A stretch of 64,000 bases of DNA, from NCBI GenBank assembly GCA_025149285.1, contig CP102274.1, positions 826,501 to 890,500 on the forward strand. Direction: 5' to 3'. The notes under the pieces were generated by a model. It was given only the letters and a program-made list of their open reading frames with translations, made no database searches and was not told where the DNA came from. A program made the translations under genes and the position numbers. The DNA comes from Hungatella hathewayi (GTDB taxonomy: Bacteria > Bacillota > Clostridia > Lachnospirales > Lachnospiraceae). Position 1 is the first letter of the stretch. Each line of letters begins with the position of its first letter. This document shows, one piece after another, positions 18,407 to 28,218 of this stretch.

Positions 18407-19114
18407 ATGTCAGAAACTACGAACATTCTGGTGGTAGATGATGAAAAAGAGATTGCTGAGCTGGTAGAGATCTACCTGGTCAGCGACGGATATAAAGTAT
18501 TTAAGGCCAATAACGCCATGGACGGATTGGATATTCTGGATAAAAACGAGATTCATCTGGTGCTGCTCGATATCATGATGCCGGGCATGGATGGGATGGA
18601 GATGTGCAGAAAGATCAGAGAGACGAACAACATTCCGATTATCATGCTGAGCGCCAAGTCCACCGACTTAGACAAGATCATGGGACTGGGAACGGGAGCC
18701 GACGATTATGTGACCAAACCGTTTAACCCGCTGGAGCTGACGGCCCGTGTGAAGTCCCAGCTACGCCGCTACACACAGCTGAATCCCAACAGTGCAGTGA
18801 ATGAGAAGGCGGGCAACGAGATTACCATCCGCGGACTGATTATCAACAAAGACAACCATAAAGTGACCGTTTACGGGGAAGAGATCAAGCTGACGCCCAT
18901 CGAATTCGATATCCTCTATCTTCTGGCGTCCAATCCGGGCCGCGTGTTCAGCACGGATGAGATATTCGAGAAGGTGTGGAACGAAAAGGTATATGAGGCC
19001 AACAATACGGTCATGGTACATATCAGGCGTCTGCGGGGCAAGATGAAGGAAGACACGAGGCAGAACAAGATTATCACCACAGTGTGGGGGGTAGGATATA
19101 AAATTGAAAAATGA
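18407..19114 (+). CDS. OmpR-family response regulator, VanR-like
   Basis: Cytoplasmic regulator controlled by the sensor kinase that follows. The receiver domain (about 1-120) has the acidic pair VVDDE, phosphoacceptor Asp55 (LVLLDIMMPG) and lysine in VTKPFNP. The winged-helix domain (about 135-235) ends in the family's typical GVGYKIEK. 235 residues is the normal length. Start supported by GGGAGG. It overlaps the next gene by eleven bases, and upstream an extended -10 box (TGGTAGAAT, ending at 18362) probably drives the unit. Likely targets are the downstream envelope and ABC genes. Confidence 0.94.
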   Translation: MSETTNILVVDDEKEIAELVEIYLVSDGYKVFKANNAMDGLDILDKNEIHLVLLDIMMPGMDGMEMCRKIRETNNIPIIMLSAKSTDLDKIMGLGTGADDYVTKPFNPLELTARVKSQLRRYTQLNPNSAVNEKAGNEITIRGLIINKDNHKVTVYGEEIKLTPIEFDILYLLASNPGRVFSTDEIFEKVWNEKVYEANNTVMVHIRRLRGKMKEDTRQNKIITTVWGVGYKIEK

Positions 19115-20240
19115 CATGAACCGGCGCTTCCGCACCCGCGTGATAACAAATATTTTTTACAGCGCTGTCGTTACCGTCTTAATCGAGATCTTCCTAGTAA
19201 CCAACGTATCCCTGATCGCCACCTATATGGATAATGCGGGAATCGATAATTTCTTTATATCGATTCTCGTAACCTTTGATGTGGTGGTTATTCTGATGTA
19301 TGTGCTGTTTGGCATCCTTGTCTTTACCGTCACATTTATGATTCTTCAGGAAAAGTCGCTCCGCTATATCACAAAGATTTCCGACGCCATGCAGAACATT
19401 TCCGAAGGGGATTTGAATGTCACCGTGGAGGTGGAGGGAGACGACGAGTTTTCTTCCATGGCCGCCAATTTGAATAAGATGGTAGAAGAATTAAAGGAAC
19501 TGATGGATAAGGAGAGAGAGTCGGAGCGGACCAAGAATGAACTGATTACCAATGTGGCACATGACCTGCGGACACCGCTTACCTCTATTATCGGTTACTT
19601 AGAGCTGCTCTCCGGAGATGTGAAGCTGGATCCGGAGCTGCAGAAAAAGTACATAAATATTGCCTATGTGAAGACGAAGCGTCTGGAAAAACTGATCGAG
19701 GACTTATTTGGTTTTACAAAGATGAATTACGGAAAGCTAACCATGCATGTGGCCCAGGTGGATGTGGTAAAACTGCTCAGCCAGCTGCTGGAAGAGTTTT
19801 ATCCCAGCTTTGTAGACAAAAACTTATCGTATGAACTGCAGAGCAACGTTCCCGCCAAGGTGATTACCGCGGACGGGAATCTTCTGGCCCGGCTTTTCGA
19901 CAATCTGATCAACAATGCCATCAAATACGGTGCGGATGGAAAAAGGATCATGGTAAAGCTGCATGCGGATGATGAGATTGTCACAGTTTCTGTTATCAAC
20001 TACGGCTATGTAATCCCTGCGGATGAACTGCCGCTTATCTTTAACAAGTTTTACCGTGTGGAACAGTCCCGTTCCACCAATACGGGAGGGACCGGACTGG
20101 GCCTGGCCATTTCAAAGAATATCGTGGATATGCACGGCGGTACAATCACTGTGACCAGCGATTTGTCCGGTACGGTATTTACGGTGAAACTGAAAGTGAA
20201 TTTTGACGTTAACAAGGAAAACTTTGGAAAGATAGGATGA
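19104..20240 (+). CDS. Sensor histidine kinase, VanS-like
   Basis: Membrane kinase paired with the preceding regulator. Two membrane segments (about 12-38 and 56-82) enclose a very short external loop, followed by HAMP (about 83-135), the HisKA box VAHDLRTPLTSIIGYLELL (histidine about 153) and an ATPase domain with N box (LFDNLINNAIKYG) and G box (GGTGLGLAISKNI). The short loop suggests it senses within the membrane or through a partner protein. TTG at 19104 is taken as start because GGGGGTAGG is well spaced from it; ATG at 19116 is the alternative. Confidence 0.93.
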   Translation: MKNDMNRRFRTRVITNIFYSAVVTVLIEIFLVTNVSLIATYMDNAGIDNFFISILVTFDVVVILMYVLFGILVFTVTFMILQEKSLRYITKISDAMQNISEGDLNVTVEVEGDDEFSSMAANLNKMVEELKELMDKERESERTKNELITNVAHDLRTPLTSIIGYLELLSGDVKLDPELQKKYINIAYVKTKRLEKLIEDLFGFTKMNYGKLTMHVAQVDVVKLLSQLLEEFYPSFVDKNLSYELQSNVPAKVITADGNLLARLFDNLINNAIKYGADGKRIMVKLHADDEIVTVSVINYGYVIPADELPLIFNKFYRVEQSRSTNTGGTGLGLAISKNIVDMHGGTITVTSDLSGTVFTVKLKVNFDVNKENFGKIG

Positions 20241-20247
20241 CAAAAGG

Positions 20248-22740
20248 ATGAGATTCAGAAAAAATACCCTTGTATGGGCAGTGATACTGAGTATGGCAGG
20301 CAGTGTTCTACTGCCTGCCTCCTGTGTAACGGCCTATGCTGTGCAAACGATGACGGAGCCGGCCAATAACTTAAATACGGAGTCCGATATCTATCTGGCG
20401 TCGTCGCCGGTCGTGATGGATGTGGCTTACGGATATGACGGAGCGGCCAAGAGCGGCCGCTATGTGCCGGTTCGCATCTCTCTGGCCAATCAGGAACAGA
20501 AGGCGTTTGAAGGAACGATTCGAATCCAGGCGATGGAGTCCGACTATGATATTTATGACTACGATTATCCGGTATCCTTAGGCGCTGAGGAGAAGCTGGA
20601 GAAATCCCTGGATATTCCCGCGGGCAGAGGCGAGATTCTGTATGTAAAGCTGTTCGATGGGAATGGCACGGAGCTTGTGCGCAAGCGGCTGAGAATCAAT
20701 GTGAGCCGCGAAGTTGCAGAACTGTATGTGGGCATTCTTTCTGATTCCCCGGACCGTCTGAACTATTTAAACGGCGTGGGGGTCAATTACAGTTCAGTCA
20801 GGACAAAGACATTTCATATGACGGCGGATACCATGCCGGATAAGGCGGCGGGGCTGGACCTTCTGGATGTGCTTCTGATCACGGACTACGATACGAGAAA
20901 GCTTTCAGACAGCCAGACAGGGGCTGTCTGGGAATGGGTCAGGGGAGGAGGAACTCTGTTAATCGGAACCGGAGGCCGCGCGAATGATACCCTGGCAGCG
21001 TTTCGTGAGGAGATCGTGGAGACGGCATTTCCGGCACCGGAGGTGCGCTCCGTGGATATGGGCGTGGAATACGCCACCGACGGCCCTGGAGATTCCTTTA
21101 TCAATCTGACCTGTGCAGACATCTCGTTAAAGGGCGGTACCGAAGTGCTGGCCAACGACGAGTTTCCGGTTCTCACATCGACTCCGAAAGGAAAGGGGCT
21201 GGTGGGAGTTGCAGCTTATGACTTCGTGGACATCGCGGACTTCTGTGAGACACAGCGCTCCTACGTGGATAAACTTCTGACCGCCCTTCTGGGTGAAGAT
21301 AAGCTGAATAACTTATCGTCCTATCTCTATTACGGCAATTCCAGCAAATACTGGTCGGTTCAGAGTATTTTAAACACAGGAAACGTAGATAAGCTGCCGA
21401 ACATGCCTCTGTATGTGATCGTGATTCTCGGGTATATCATTCTGGTGGGCCCGGGGCTTTATCTGCTGTTAAAGAAGCAGGAGCGGAGAAGATTTTACCG
21501 GACAGGAGTGGTCGTTCTTTCTCTTGCCTTTGCGGCTGTCATCTATCTTATGGGAGTCGGAACCCGGTTTAAAAATACATTCTTTACCTATGCCACGATC
21601 CTGGATACCTCGGAAAAGTCCATTGATGAGTATACGTACATCAACATAAGGACTCCGTATAATAAACCGTACGCAGTTTCCCTGGATCCCGGCTATGACC
21701 TGCTTCCGATTACCAGAAGCTATTATTACGATATGACGCCGGTACCGAAGTTCACAGGCACCGAGGAGAGCAAGGTGAGGGTGGAACACGGCCTCCAGGA
21801 GACGAAGATTTCCGCGCAGGGTGTGGTTGCCTTCACTCCCAAGTACTTCTCCCTTGTGAAGAAGAGTCCTAACACGGAGCATCAGGGACTGACGGGGAAT
21901 GTCACACTGTTTGACGGCCGGATAAGCGGTACGGTGACGAATCGTTACACGTTCCCGGTGGAAAAAGTCGGTGTAATGATGTATGGACAGATGGTAGTGA
22001 TCGATGAACTGGGACCGGGAGAGACAGTGTCGCTGGACGGTCTGAAGATCATCAATTATCCGTTAAACAGCTCTTACTTAATCGCAGAGCGGGTAACGGG
22101 CGGATATCAGTATGAGAAGCCGGATATCGAGGATGAGAACTATATGCTGGCGCTTTCCCGTTCCAAGATTCTGAGCTTTTACCTCGATACGTATGCCTCT
22201 GTCTACAGTCCAGAGGCGCGGATCGTAGCGTTTGGCAGGGAACAGTCTGACAGCAAGTTTCTGGCAAAGGGGGACTTTGAGACCTACGGTATGACCATGT
22301 TTACCTCGGCCCTGGATATCAGTACGAAGAAGAACGGCTATACCTACCGTTCGGCGCTGATGAAGGCGCCCCACGTGGTGAGCGGCCAGTATTACGCCCC
22401 CAGCAATTCCGTCTACGGCATGGATCCGACGGTTTTAGAGTACTCCCTGGGGAATGATATCGAGGTGGAGAGTCTGACATTTGAAAAGATTTCGGACGAA
22501 TTCCTGGAAGGTGAGAAGAACAACGGATTGTCCCTGTTCAGCGGAAGCATCTACTTCTATAATCATGATACGGGAATTTACGATCTGATGGATTCCGGAA
22601 AAGACGTTTATACTGCGGATGAACTGGAGCCTTATCTGTCTCCTGGGAATACGATGACAATCAAATATATCTTTGACAACAATACGGATTACAGCTGGGT
22701 GACACTGCCGATGCTGACCGTTATGGGAAAGGATAAATGA
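20248..22740 (+). CDS. Large membrane-anchored extracellular protein linked to an ABC transporter
   Basis: 830 residues with a signal peptide (about 1-32), an extracellular region of about 350 residues, two membrane helices (about 387-408 and 419-438) and a second extracellular region of about 390 residues. Around residues 190-250 there is a glutamine-amidotransferase-like fold hint (LDLLDVLLITDYD, then WVRGGGTLLIGTGGRAND), as seen in membrane proteins that accompany GldA/GldF-type ABC transporters. It sits between the sensor kinase and the ATPase, overlapping the latter by four bases. A role as substrate-binding or assembly subunit of that transporter is inferred. No enzyme motif seen. Confidence 0.75.
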   Translation: MRFRKNTLVWAVILSMAGSVLLPASCVTAYAVQTMTEPANNLNTESDIYLASSPVVMDVAYGYDGAAKSGRYVPVRISLANQEQKAFEGTIRIQAMESDYDIYDYDYPVSLGAEEKLEKSLDIPAGRGEILYVKLFDGNGTELVRKRLRINVSREVAELYVGILSDSPDRLNYLNGVGVNYSSVRTKTFHMTADTMPDKAAGLDLLDVLLITDYDTRKLSDSQTGAVWEWVRGGGTLLIGTGGRANDTLAAFREEIVETAFPAPEVRSVDMGVEYATDGPGDSFINLTCADISLKGGTEVLANDEFPVLTSTPKGKGLVGVAAYDFVDIADFCETQRSYVDKLLTALLGEDKLNNLSSYLYYGNSSKYWSVQSILNTGNVDKLPNMPLYVIVILGYIILVGPGLYLLLKKQERRRFYRTGVVVLSLAFAAVIYLMGVGTRFKNTFFTYATILDTSEKSIDEYTYINIRTPYNKPYAVSLDPGYDLLPITRSYYYDMTPVPKFTGTEESKVRVEHGLQETKISAQGVVAFTPKYFSLVKKSPNTEHQGLTGNVTLFDGRISGTVTNRYTFPVEKVGVMMYGQMVVIDELGPGETVSLDGLKIINYPLNSSYLIAERVTGGYQYEKPDIEDENYMLALSRSKILSFYLDTYASVYSPEARIVAFGREQSDSKFLAKGDFETYGMTMFTSALDISTKKNGYTYRSALMKAPHVVSGQYYAPSNSVYGMDPTVLEYSLGNDIEVESLTFEKISDEFLEGEKNNGLSLFSGSIYFYNHDTGIYDLMDSGKDVYTADELEPYLSPGNTMTIKYIFDNNTDYSWVTLPMLTVMGKDK

Positions 22741-23702
22741 TGCTGGAGATCAGAAACTTAAAAAAAACATTTGGAAAATTTTACGCGCTGGATGGTCTGG
22801 ACATGGATATCGGCGACGGGGCGCTCTACGGCTTCGTTGGACCCAACGGAGCCGGAAAGACAACGACCATCAAGATTATGACCGGACTGCTGGAGGCGGA
22901 CGAGGGGCAGGTACTGATCAATGGAGTGAATGTTACGGGAGGCCTGTCCCAGCTGAAGCTTAAGATCGGGTATGTGCCGGATTTCTTTGGCGTATACGAC
23001 AATTTAAAGGTCAGTGAATATATGGAGTTTTTCGCCTCCTGCTATGGAATCTATGGCCTGAAGGCGAGAACGCGTTATATGACGCTTCTGGAACAGGTTG
23101 GTCTGGATGACAAGGTGAATTTCTATGTGGACGGCTTATCCCGCGGTATGAAGCAGAGACTGTGTCTGGCGAGGGCGCTGATCCACGATCCGGCCCTTCT
23201 CGTCATGGATGAGCCGACTTCCGGTCTGGATCCGAGAACCCGGTTTGAATTTAAGGAGATCCTAAAAGAGCTGCGGGAGCAGGGAAAGACGATTCTGATC
23301 AGTTCCCACGTCCTCTCTGAGCTTTCCGAGCTCTGTACGGACATCGGGATCATCGACCAGGGGAAGATGGTGTTAAGCGGCAGTATGGAGGCGATCCTGC
23401 GCCGGGTCAATACCTCGAATCCGCTGATCATCTCCATTCTGGGGAACAAGGAGAAGGCGCTGACGATTTTGAAGAGCCAGCCCTGCGTACAGACCATTTC
23501 CGTAAAGGAAGGCGATATCATGGTCCAGTTCGTCGGGGATGAGGAGGACGAGGCGGTTCTGCTTCAGCAGCTGGTGGATGCGGAAGTGATGGTGCACGGT
23601 TTTACCCGTGAGCCCGGAAGCCTGGAGTCCTTATTTATGCAGATAACTGACCACGATGTAGAAAAGGCGGTGTTGGTACATGAAAATGAATCCGGTATAT
23701 AA
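22737..23702 (+). CDS. ABC transporter ATP-binding protein
   Basis: Cytoplasmic ATPase of an ABC-2-type exporter or gliding-type (Gld-like) system. Walker A GPNGAGKTTTIKIM (about residues 34-47), signature LSRGMKQRLCLARAL (about 136-150), Walker B LLVMDEPTSGLDP, then H-loop SSHVLSELS. The last 100 residues form the C-terminal domain common in ABC-2 ATPases. Starts in the stop of the 830-residue protein gene and overlaps the permease gene by 23 bases, so the three are co-translated. Confidence 0.94.
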   Translation: MMLEIRNLKKTFGKFYALDGLDMDIGDGALYGFVGPNGAGKTTTIKIMTGLLEADEGQVLINGVNVTGGLSQLKLKIGYVPDFFGVYDNLKVSEYMEFFASCYGIYGLKARTRYMTLLEQVGLDDKVNFYVDGLSRGMKQRLCLARALIHDPALLVMDEPTSGLDPRTRFEFKEILKELREQGKTILISSHVLSELSELCTDIGIIDQGKMVLSGSMEAILRRVNTSNPLIISILGNKEKALTILKSQPCVQTISVKEGDIMVQFVGDEEDEAVLLQQLVDAEVMVHGFTREPGSLESLFMQITDHDVEKAVLVHENESGI

Positions 23703-24642
23703 AAGAGAGACCACCGTCAGCTCCAGAAGCTTCCGGCTGGCGCTGATTATCATGGTATTTAACGGAATTCTTGCCCTGGTGGCCCTGCTCAATATGTATT
23801 CCGTGGTTGCGAGAGTAAAGATTACGGCGGAGATTCAATACTCCTCCTTCCTGAACCTCTATGTATTTGTGAGTGTGGTAGAGTTTGTCATGCTGATGTT
23901 CATCATGCCGGCGCTGACAGCCGGAAGTATCAGTGGGGAACGGGAGCGCCAGACACTGGATCTGATGCTGACGACGACGATGAAGCCGTCGGACATTATT
24001 TTAGGAAAGCTGAGCGCGTCCTTTTCGACCATGTTTATCCTGATCGTATCCAGTTTCCCGCTGCTGGCCGTGTCCTTTGTATACGGAGGCATCACGTTCT
24101 ATGATGTCTGCCTTCTTCTCCTGTGCTATGTGGCGGTAGCGCTGCTTACCGGAAGCATGGGAATCTGTTTCTCGGCCATATTCAAGCGTTCTACCATAGC
24201 AACGGTGGTGACCTACGGCATTCTGATACTGATAGCGGCGGGAACGTACGCGATTAACGTATTTGCGCTCTCCATCGCCCGCATGAACATGAACAATACG
24301 TACATAAGCTCGGTCGGTTCCATGACGGAGCAGGCCAATTCAGGCGGATTTTTATATCTGCTGCTATTCAATCCGGTGGCAACCTTTTATGTGATGATCA
24401 ACGGCCAGGCCGGAGATAATCAGGTGACAGGAGGTTTAAACCGCTGGTTTGGCCCGCATCCGGATAATTTTATTATGAATTACTGGGTGGTTATCAGCAT
24501 TGTCATTCAGCTGGCGCTGTCTGCGATCTTCCTGCTGATCGCCATACGCGCCATCAATCCGGTAAAGAAAAAACCGGTAAAACAGCAAAAAGAAAAGAGA
24601 AAGGTGGGGGTAAGCGTCCCTGCGGCAGGCAGCCAGCTGTAA
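23680..24642 (+). CDS. ABC-2-type transporter permease
   Basis: 320 residues with six membrane segments and a basic C-terminal tail (KKKPVKQQKEKRK). The second segment is followed by the family-typical GSISGERERQTLDLMLTT loop. It pairs with the preceding ATPase. The start lies inside the ATPase gene with AAGGCGG upstream. What is moved is unknown; the link with an envelope-type two-component system suggests a wall-related or antibiotic-related substrate. Confidence 0.9.
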   Translation: MKMNPVYKRETTVSSRSFRLALIIMVFNGILALVALLNMYSVVARVKITAEIQYSSFLNLYVFVSVVEFVMLMFIMPALTAGSISGERERQTLDLMLTTTMKPSDIILGKLSASFSTMFILIVSSFPLLAVSFVYGGITFYDVCLLLLCYVAVALLTGSMGICFSAIFKRSTIATVVTYGILILIAAGTYAINVFALSIARMNMNNTYISSVGSMTEQANSGGFLYLLLFNPVATFYVMINGQAGDNQVTGGLNRWFGPHPDNFIMNYWVVISIVIQLALSAIFLLIAIRAINPVKKKPVKQQKEKRKVGVSVPAAGSQL

Positions 24643-24728
24643 GGCGGCGGCCGTGTACGCTTCGCGCGGTACTGTGCAGTATGGAGCTGTCTTACCGATC
24701 ACCATGATAATGAACGCGGCCCGCGAAC

Positions 24729-24765
24729 ACGCGCACTTTGTGTCCGACAGTCGCGTTTATTTTTA
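24729..24765 (+). terminator. Probable terminator after the ABC permease gene
   Basis: ACGCG and CGCGT form the base of an imperfect stem with further pairing inside (TGT/ACA), followed by TTATTTTTAT. The stem is imperfect, hence moderate confidence. The remaining bases between 24643 and 24835 show several GC-rich short inverted repeats but no gene. Confidence 0.5.
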
Positions 24766-24835
24766 TGGTGAAGCCGTGGTACGCCGGCCGGAGACCCTCA
24801 CGTTTGCAGTGATCAAAGAGTAAAGGAGAAAAAAT

Positions 24836-25666
24836 ATGCTTACAATTGGATGTCATTTATCATCTTCAAAAGGTTATCTTGCCATGGGGAAAGAGGCTGT
24901 GAAGATTGATGCGAATACGTTTCAGTTTTTTACCAGGAACCCGAGGGGAACGAAGGCGAAAGCGATCGATGAAAACGATGTGGAACGGTTCCTGGTATTT
25001 GCAAAGGAAAATGGAATCGAACGGATTCTGGCCCATGCGCCGTATACCCTGAATGCCTGCTCAGCAGATGAACATCTGCGTGAGCTTGCGAGAGATACGA
25101 TGGCGGACGATTTGAGGCGTATGGAATATACGCCAGGAAACTGCTATAATTTCCATCCGGGAAGCCATGTGGGACAGGGGGCAGAGGCGGGAATCGCATT
25201 TATTGCGGATATGCTCAACCAGATTCTGAAACCGGAACAGCGCACCACAGTACTTCTTGAAACCATGTCGGGAAAAGGAAGCGAGGTAGGCCGTGAGTTC
25301 GAGGAACTGAGAGAGATTCTGGACCGTGTGGAGTGCAGGGAACGTATGGGGGTCTGCCTCGATACGTGCCATGTGTGGGATGGCGGTTATGACATTGTGA
25401 ATGATTTAGACGGCGTCATTGGAACGTTTGACCGGATCATCGGCCTGGAAAAGCTGAAGGCCATTCATTTAAATGACAGCATGAGTCCGCTGGGAGCCCA
25501 TAAGGACCGCCATGCGAAGATCGGAGAAGGATATATCGGTGAGGAAGCCCTGAAGCGGGTGGTGACTCATCCGGCTTTTAAGGATCTGCCGTTTTACCTG
25601 GAAACGCCGAATGAACTTCCGGGGTATGCGAGGGAGATTGCGATGATGAGAGAGGTCTGCAGATAA
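24836..25666 (+). CDS. nfo: Deoxyribonuclease IV (AP endonuclease, endonuclease IV family)
   Basis: Repairs abasic and oxidised DNA by cutting 5' to the damaged site with a three-metal zinc centre. The 276-residue TIM barrel shows the family's metal-binding segments in order: GCHLSSSKG start, HAPYTLN (about 65), [11 protein letters not shown] (about 106-116), [26 protein letters not shown] (about 180) and [20 protein letters not shown]. Full length. Start supported by AAAGGAG. It stands as a single-gene unit. Confidence 0.95.
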   Translation: MLTIGCHLSSSKGYLAMGKEAVKIDANTFQFFTRNPRGTKAKAIDENDVERFLVFAKENGIERILAHAPYTLNACSADEHLRELARDTMADDLRRMEYTPGNCYNFHPGSHVGQGAEAGIAFIADMLNQILKPEQRTTVLLETMSGKGSEVGREFEELREILDRVECRERMGVCLDTCHVWDGGYDIVNDLDGVIGTFDRIIGLEKLKAIHLNDSMSPLGAHKDRHAKIGEGYIGEEALKRVVTHPAFKDLPFYLETPNELPGYAREIAMMREVCR

Positions 25667-25738
25667 AACTGTGAAAATTATAGAATAAAAATATAACTTC
25701 TGGTTAAAAAAATAAACTATGAATTAAAAGATGCTCAA

Positions 25739-25792
25739 TTGCAGACCTGCCTGCGTCCTGCTATAATAAAATCATGAAGGGCCCTTCTTCAT
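25739..25792 (+). promoter_or_regulatory. Promoter and candidate operator of the XRE regulator gene
   Basis: TTGCAG (25739-25744) and TATAAT (25762-25767) are 17 bases apart. Just downstream, CATGAA (25773-25778) and TTCATG (25787-25792) form an inverted repeat around GGGCCCTTC, covering the likely transcription start. Such placement would let the XRE protein repress its own gene; that is inference. Confidence 0.65.
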
Positions 25793-25813
25793 GGAGAACA
25801 GGAGGGAAGACAG

Positions 25814-26881
25814 ATGGCAATGAATACGGTAATACGTGAAAAACGAAAAGAACTGGGTCTGACCCAGGAGAAGGTGGCTGTGTACTTAGGGGTGTCGGCG
25901 CCGGCTGTGAACAAATGGGAAAAGGGAATCACCTGTCCTGATGTTTCGGTGCTGCCTGCGCTGGCCCGTCTTTTGAAAACGGATTTAAACACGCTGCTCT
26001 GTTTCAAGGAAGAGTTGACGGAACAGGAGATTGCCGGTTTCTGCACGGAGGTGGCGGAGGCGGTCCGGGCGGACGGGATGAGTGCGGGAATCCGGCTGGT
26101 GCGGGAAAAGGTGCAGGAGTATCCCGCGTGCGGCGCGCTGATTCACAGGGTTGCAATGATCCTGGATGGCGCATGGTTTATAAAGGGCTCGTGCTCCGGG
26201 GAGCGGGAGGCGTATGCGGATGAGATCCTTTCCCTCTATGAACGCGCGGCAGAGTGCGGTGATGAGGAAGTATCCACCAGCGCCCGGTTTATGCTGGCAT
26301 CGAAATATATGGTCCGGATGGAATATGATAAATCCCAGAGGATGCTGGATCTGCTTCCGGAAAACAATCACGCAGACAAACGCCAGATCCAGGCGAATCT
26401 ATACATCAGACAGGAAAAGCTTGATGAGGCGGCCCGTCTGATGGAGCGGACGCTGCTGATGCGGCTGAATGAGCTTATGGGTGTCCTCTTAAGCCTGGCA
26501 GAAATCGCAGTGAAAGAGGGCCGTCCGGGTGATGCCACAGACATAGGAGAGCGCTGGAAGGTGGTGGCGGAGCAGATGGGGCTGTGGAACTATAACGGCC
26601 TGGTAATTGCGCTACAGGCCGCTCTCGATCAGGAAGACACGGAGCAGAGCCTCCGGCTGATCAAGGAGTTACTGAAGGCCGCCGAAGGGCCGTGGGAGGT
26701 GAATCACTCCCCGCTGTTTTGCCATATCCCGGTTTATGGGGCACCGGAAACTTATACAAAGCAGATAATTCCGCCGATTTTATATGAGCTTGAGAACAGT
26801 GAGAAATGCAGCTTTGTTCAGGATAACCGGGAATTTAAGCAGCTGATCGAACAGTACCGGAAGCAGATGAAAGATTTTTAA
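25814..26881 (+). CDS. XRE-family transcriptional regulator with TPR-like C-terminus
   Basis: N-terminal Cro/C1 helix-turn-helix (about residues 8-62: RKELGLTQEKVAVYLGVSAPAVNKWEKG split over two helices) and a long helical C-terminal part (about 80-355) with repeat-like pairs of helices suggesting tetratricopeptide-like folding, as in regulators that bind peptides or partner proteins. 355 residues. Start supported by GGAGGG. Its own promoter has an inverted repeat at the start site, suggesting self-control. Target genes unknown; the SPFH module follows under a separate promoter. Confidence 0.87.
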   Translation: MAMNTVIREKRKELGLTQEKVAVYLGVSAPAVNKWEKGITCPDVSVLPALARLLKTDLNTLLCFKEELTEQEIAGFCTEVAEAVRADGMSAGIRLVREKVQEYPACGALIHRVAMILDGAWFIKGSCSGEREAYADEILSLYERAAECGDEEVSTSARFMLASKYMVRMEYDKSQRMLDLLPENNHADKRQIQANLYIRQEKLDEAARLMERTLLMRLNELMGVLLSLAEIAVKEGRPGDATDIGERWKVVAEQMGLWNYNGLVIALQAALDQEDTEQSLRLIKELLKAAEGPWEVNHSPLFCHIPVYGAPETYTKQIIPPILYELENSEKCSFVQDNREFKQLIEQYRKQMKDF

Positions 26882-26923
26882 ACAGTATCCCGTAAATTTT
26901 GTAGATAGATGGAATCCCGGTAT

Positions 26924-26935
26924 GGTATAATAGCT
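26924..26935 (+). promoter_or_regulatory. Extended -10 promoter of the SPFH module
   Basis: TATGGTATAAT carries a TGN extension before a perfect TATAAT box, about 45 bases before the start codon. No convincing -35 box is seen, as is common for extended -10 promoters. Confidence 0.5.
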
Positions 26936-26979
26936 TTATATCGGGATATTTATTATTTAACGTGACAGGAGGCAGCAGC

Positions 26980-28218
26980 ATGGGAATTATCAAAGCGGTT
27001 ACGACCGCGATCAGCGGTTCACTGGCTGACCAGTGGCTTGAGGTCATTGAGTCAGGCAATATGGGAGATCAGACAGTTTTTACCAGCGGTGTGAAAATCC
27101 GCAGGGGATCCAATACGAAGGGAACGGAGTATACAATATCCGACGGTTCTGTCATCCACGTGTACCCCAACCAGTTTATGATTCTGGTAGATGGCGGCAA
27201 GGTGATCGATTACACGGCGGAAGAAGGGTATTATACGGTCAGGAATTCTTCCCTGCCATCCCTGTTTAACGGACAGTTTGGGGAGGCGCTTAAAGAGTCC
27301 TTTGACCGTGTTCGTTACGGCGGTGAGACGCCTACCTCCCAGAAGGTCTACTTTATCAATCTGCAGGAGATCAAGGGAATCAAGTTTGGAACTCCGAATC
27401 CCATTAATTATTTCGATCAGTTTTATAACGCGGAGCTGTTCCTGCGTGCTCACGGTACGTACTCTATTAAGGTGACAGATCCGCTGTTGTTTTACAACGA
27501 GGCGATTCCGAAAAACAAGACAAGAGTCGAAGTCACAGATATCAATGAACAGTATTTATCGGAATTTCTGGAGGCGCTGCAGTCCTCCATCAACCAGATG
27601 TCGGCTGACGGGATCCGCATCTCCTATGTAGCATCCAAGGGCAGAGAACTGGGCAGCTATATGGCTGACACTCTGGACAGTCAGTGGAAGGCCAGCCGGG
27701 GGATGGAGATTCAGTCTGTGGGAATTGCCAGTATCTCTTATGATGAAGAATCCAAGAAGCTGATCAATATGAGAAACCAGGGCGCCATGTTAAGCGACCC
27801 CGGCGTGCGGGAAGGCTACGTTCAGGGAGCGGTTGCCAGAGGAATGGAGGCCGCCGGAAGCAATCGTAACGGCTCCATGGCCGGTTTTATGGGAATGGGC
27901 GTTGGCATGAATGCGGGAGGCGGCTTTATGGGTGCAGCCTCTCAGGCGAATTTACAGCAGATGCAGATGAACCAGATGGCTGGGAACCAACAGATGACCG
28001 GAGCTCCACAGATGGCCGGGAACCAACAGATGACCGGAACCCCACAGATGGCCGCCGCCCAGACAGGCACCTCCTGGACCTGCCAATGCGGAGCTGTCAA
28101 CACGGGAAAATTCTGTCCGGAGTGCGGAACTCCCCGGCCGGCCGGACCGTGGACCTGTGAATGCGGAACTGTCAACAGTGGAAAATTCTGTTCGGAGTGT
28201 GGAAAACCAAGACCATGA
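26980..28218 (+). CDS. SPFH-domain protein with C-terminal zinc ribbons, YdjI-like
   Basis: 412 residues. The N-terminus (MGIIKAVTTAISGSLADQWLEVIE) and the SPFH/band-7-like body to about residue 300 match the family often named virion core protein, B. subtilis YdjI. A Met/Gln-rich linker with a 12-residue tandem repeat follows, then two near-identical treble-clef zinc ribbons (CQCGAVNTGKFCPECG and CECGTVNSGKFCSECG). The ATG with AGGAGG seven bases upstream is preferred over an in-frame GTG 18 bases earlier. Overlaps the next gene (ATGA). In B. subtilis the YdjGHI proteins link the PspA stress protein to the membrane; no pspA gene is seen here. Confidence 0.88.
   Translation: MGIIKAVTTAISGSLADQWLEVIESGNMGDQTVFTSGVKIRRGSNTKGTEYTISDGSVIHVYPNQFMILVDGGKVIDYTAEEGYYTVRNSSLPSLFNGQFGEALKESFDRVRYGGETPTSQKVYFINLQEIKGIKFGTPNPINYFDQFYNAELFLRAHGTYSIKVTDPLLFYNEAIPKNKTRVEVTDINEQYLSEFLEALQSSINQMSADGIRISYVASKGRELGSYMADTLDSQWKASRGMEIQSVGIASISYDEESKKLINMRNQGAMLSDPGVREGYVQGAVARGMEAAGSNRNGSMAGFMGMGVGMNAGGGFMGAASQANLQQMQMNQMAGNQQMTGAPQMAGNQQMTGTPQMAAAQTGTSWTCQCGAVNTGKFCPECGTPRPAGPWTCECGTVNSGKFCSECGKPRP
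27973..28044 (+). repeat. Two tandem 36-bp copies inside the SPFH gene
   Basis: Copies at 27973-28008 and 28009-28044 encode QMAGNQQMTGAP and QMAGNQQMTGTP. They lengthen the flexible linker in front of the zinc ribbons and could change in copy number between strains without a frameshift. Confidence 0.85.
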
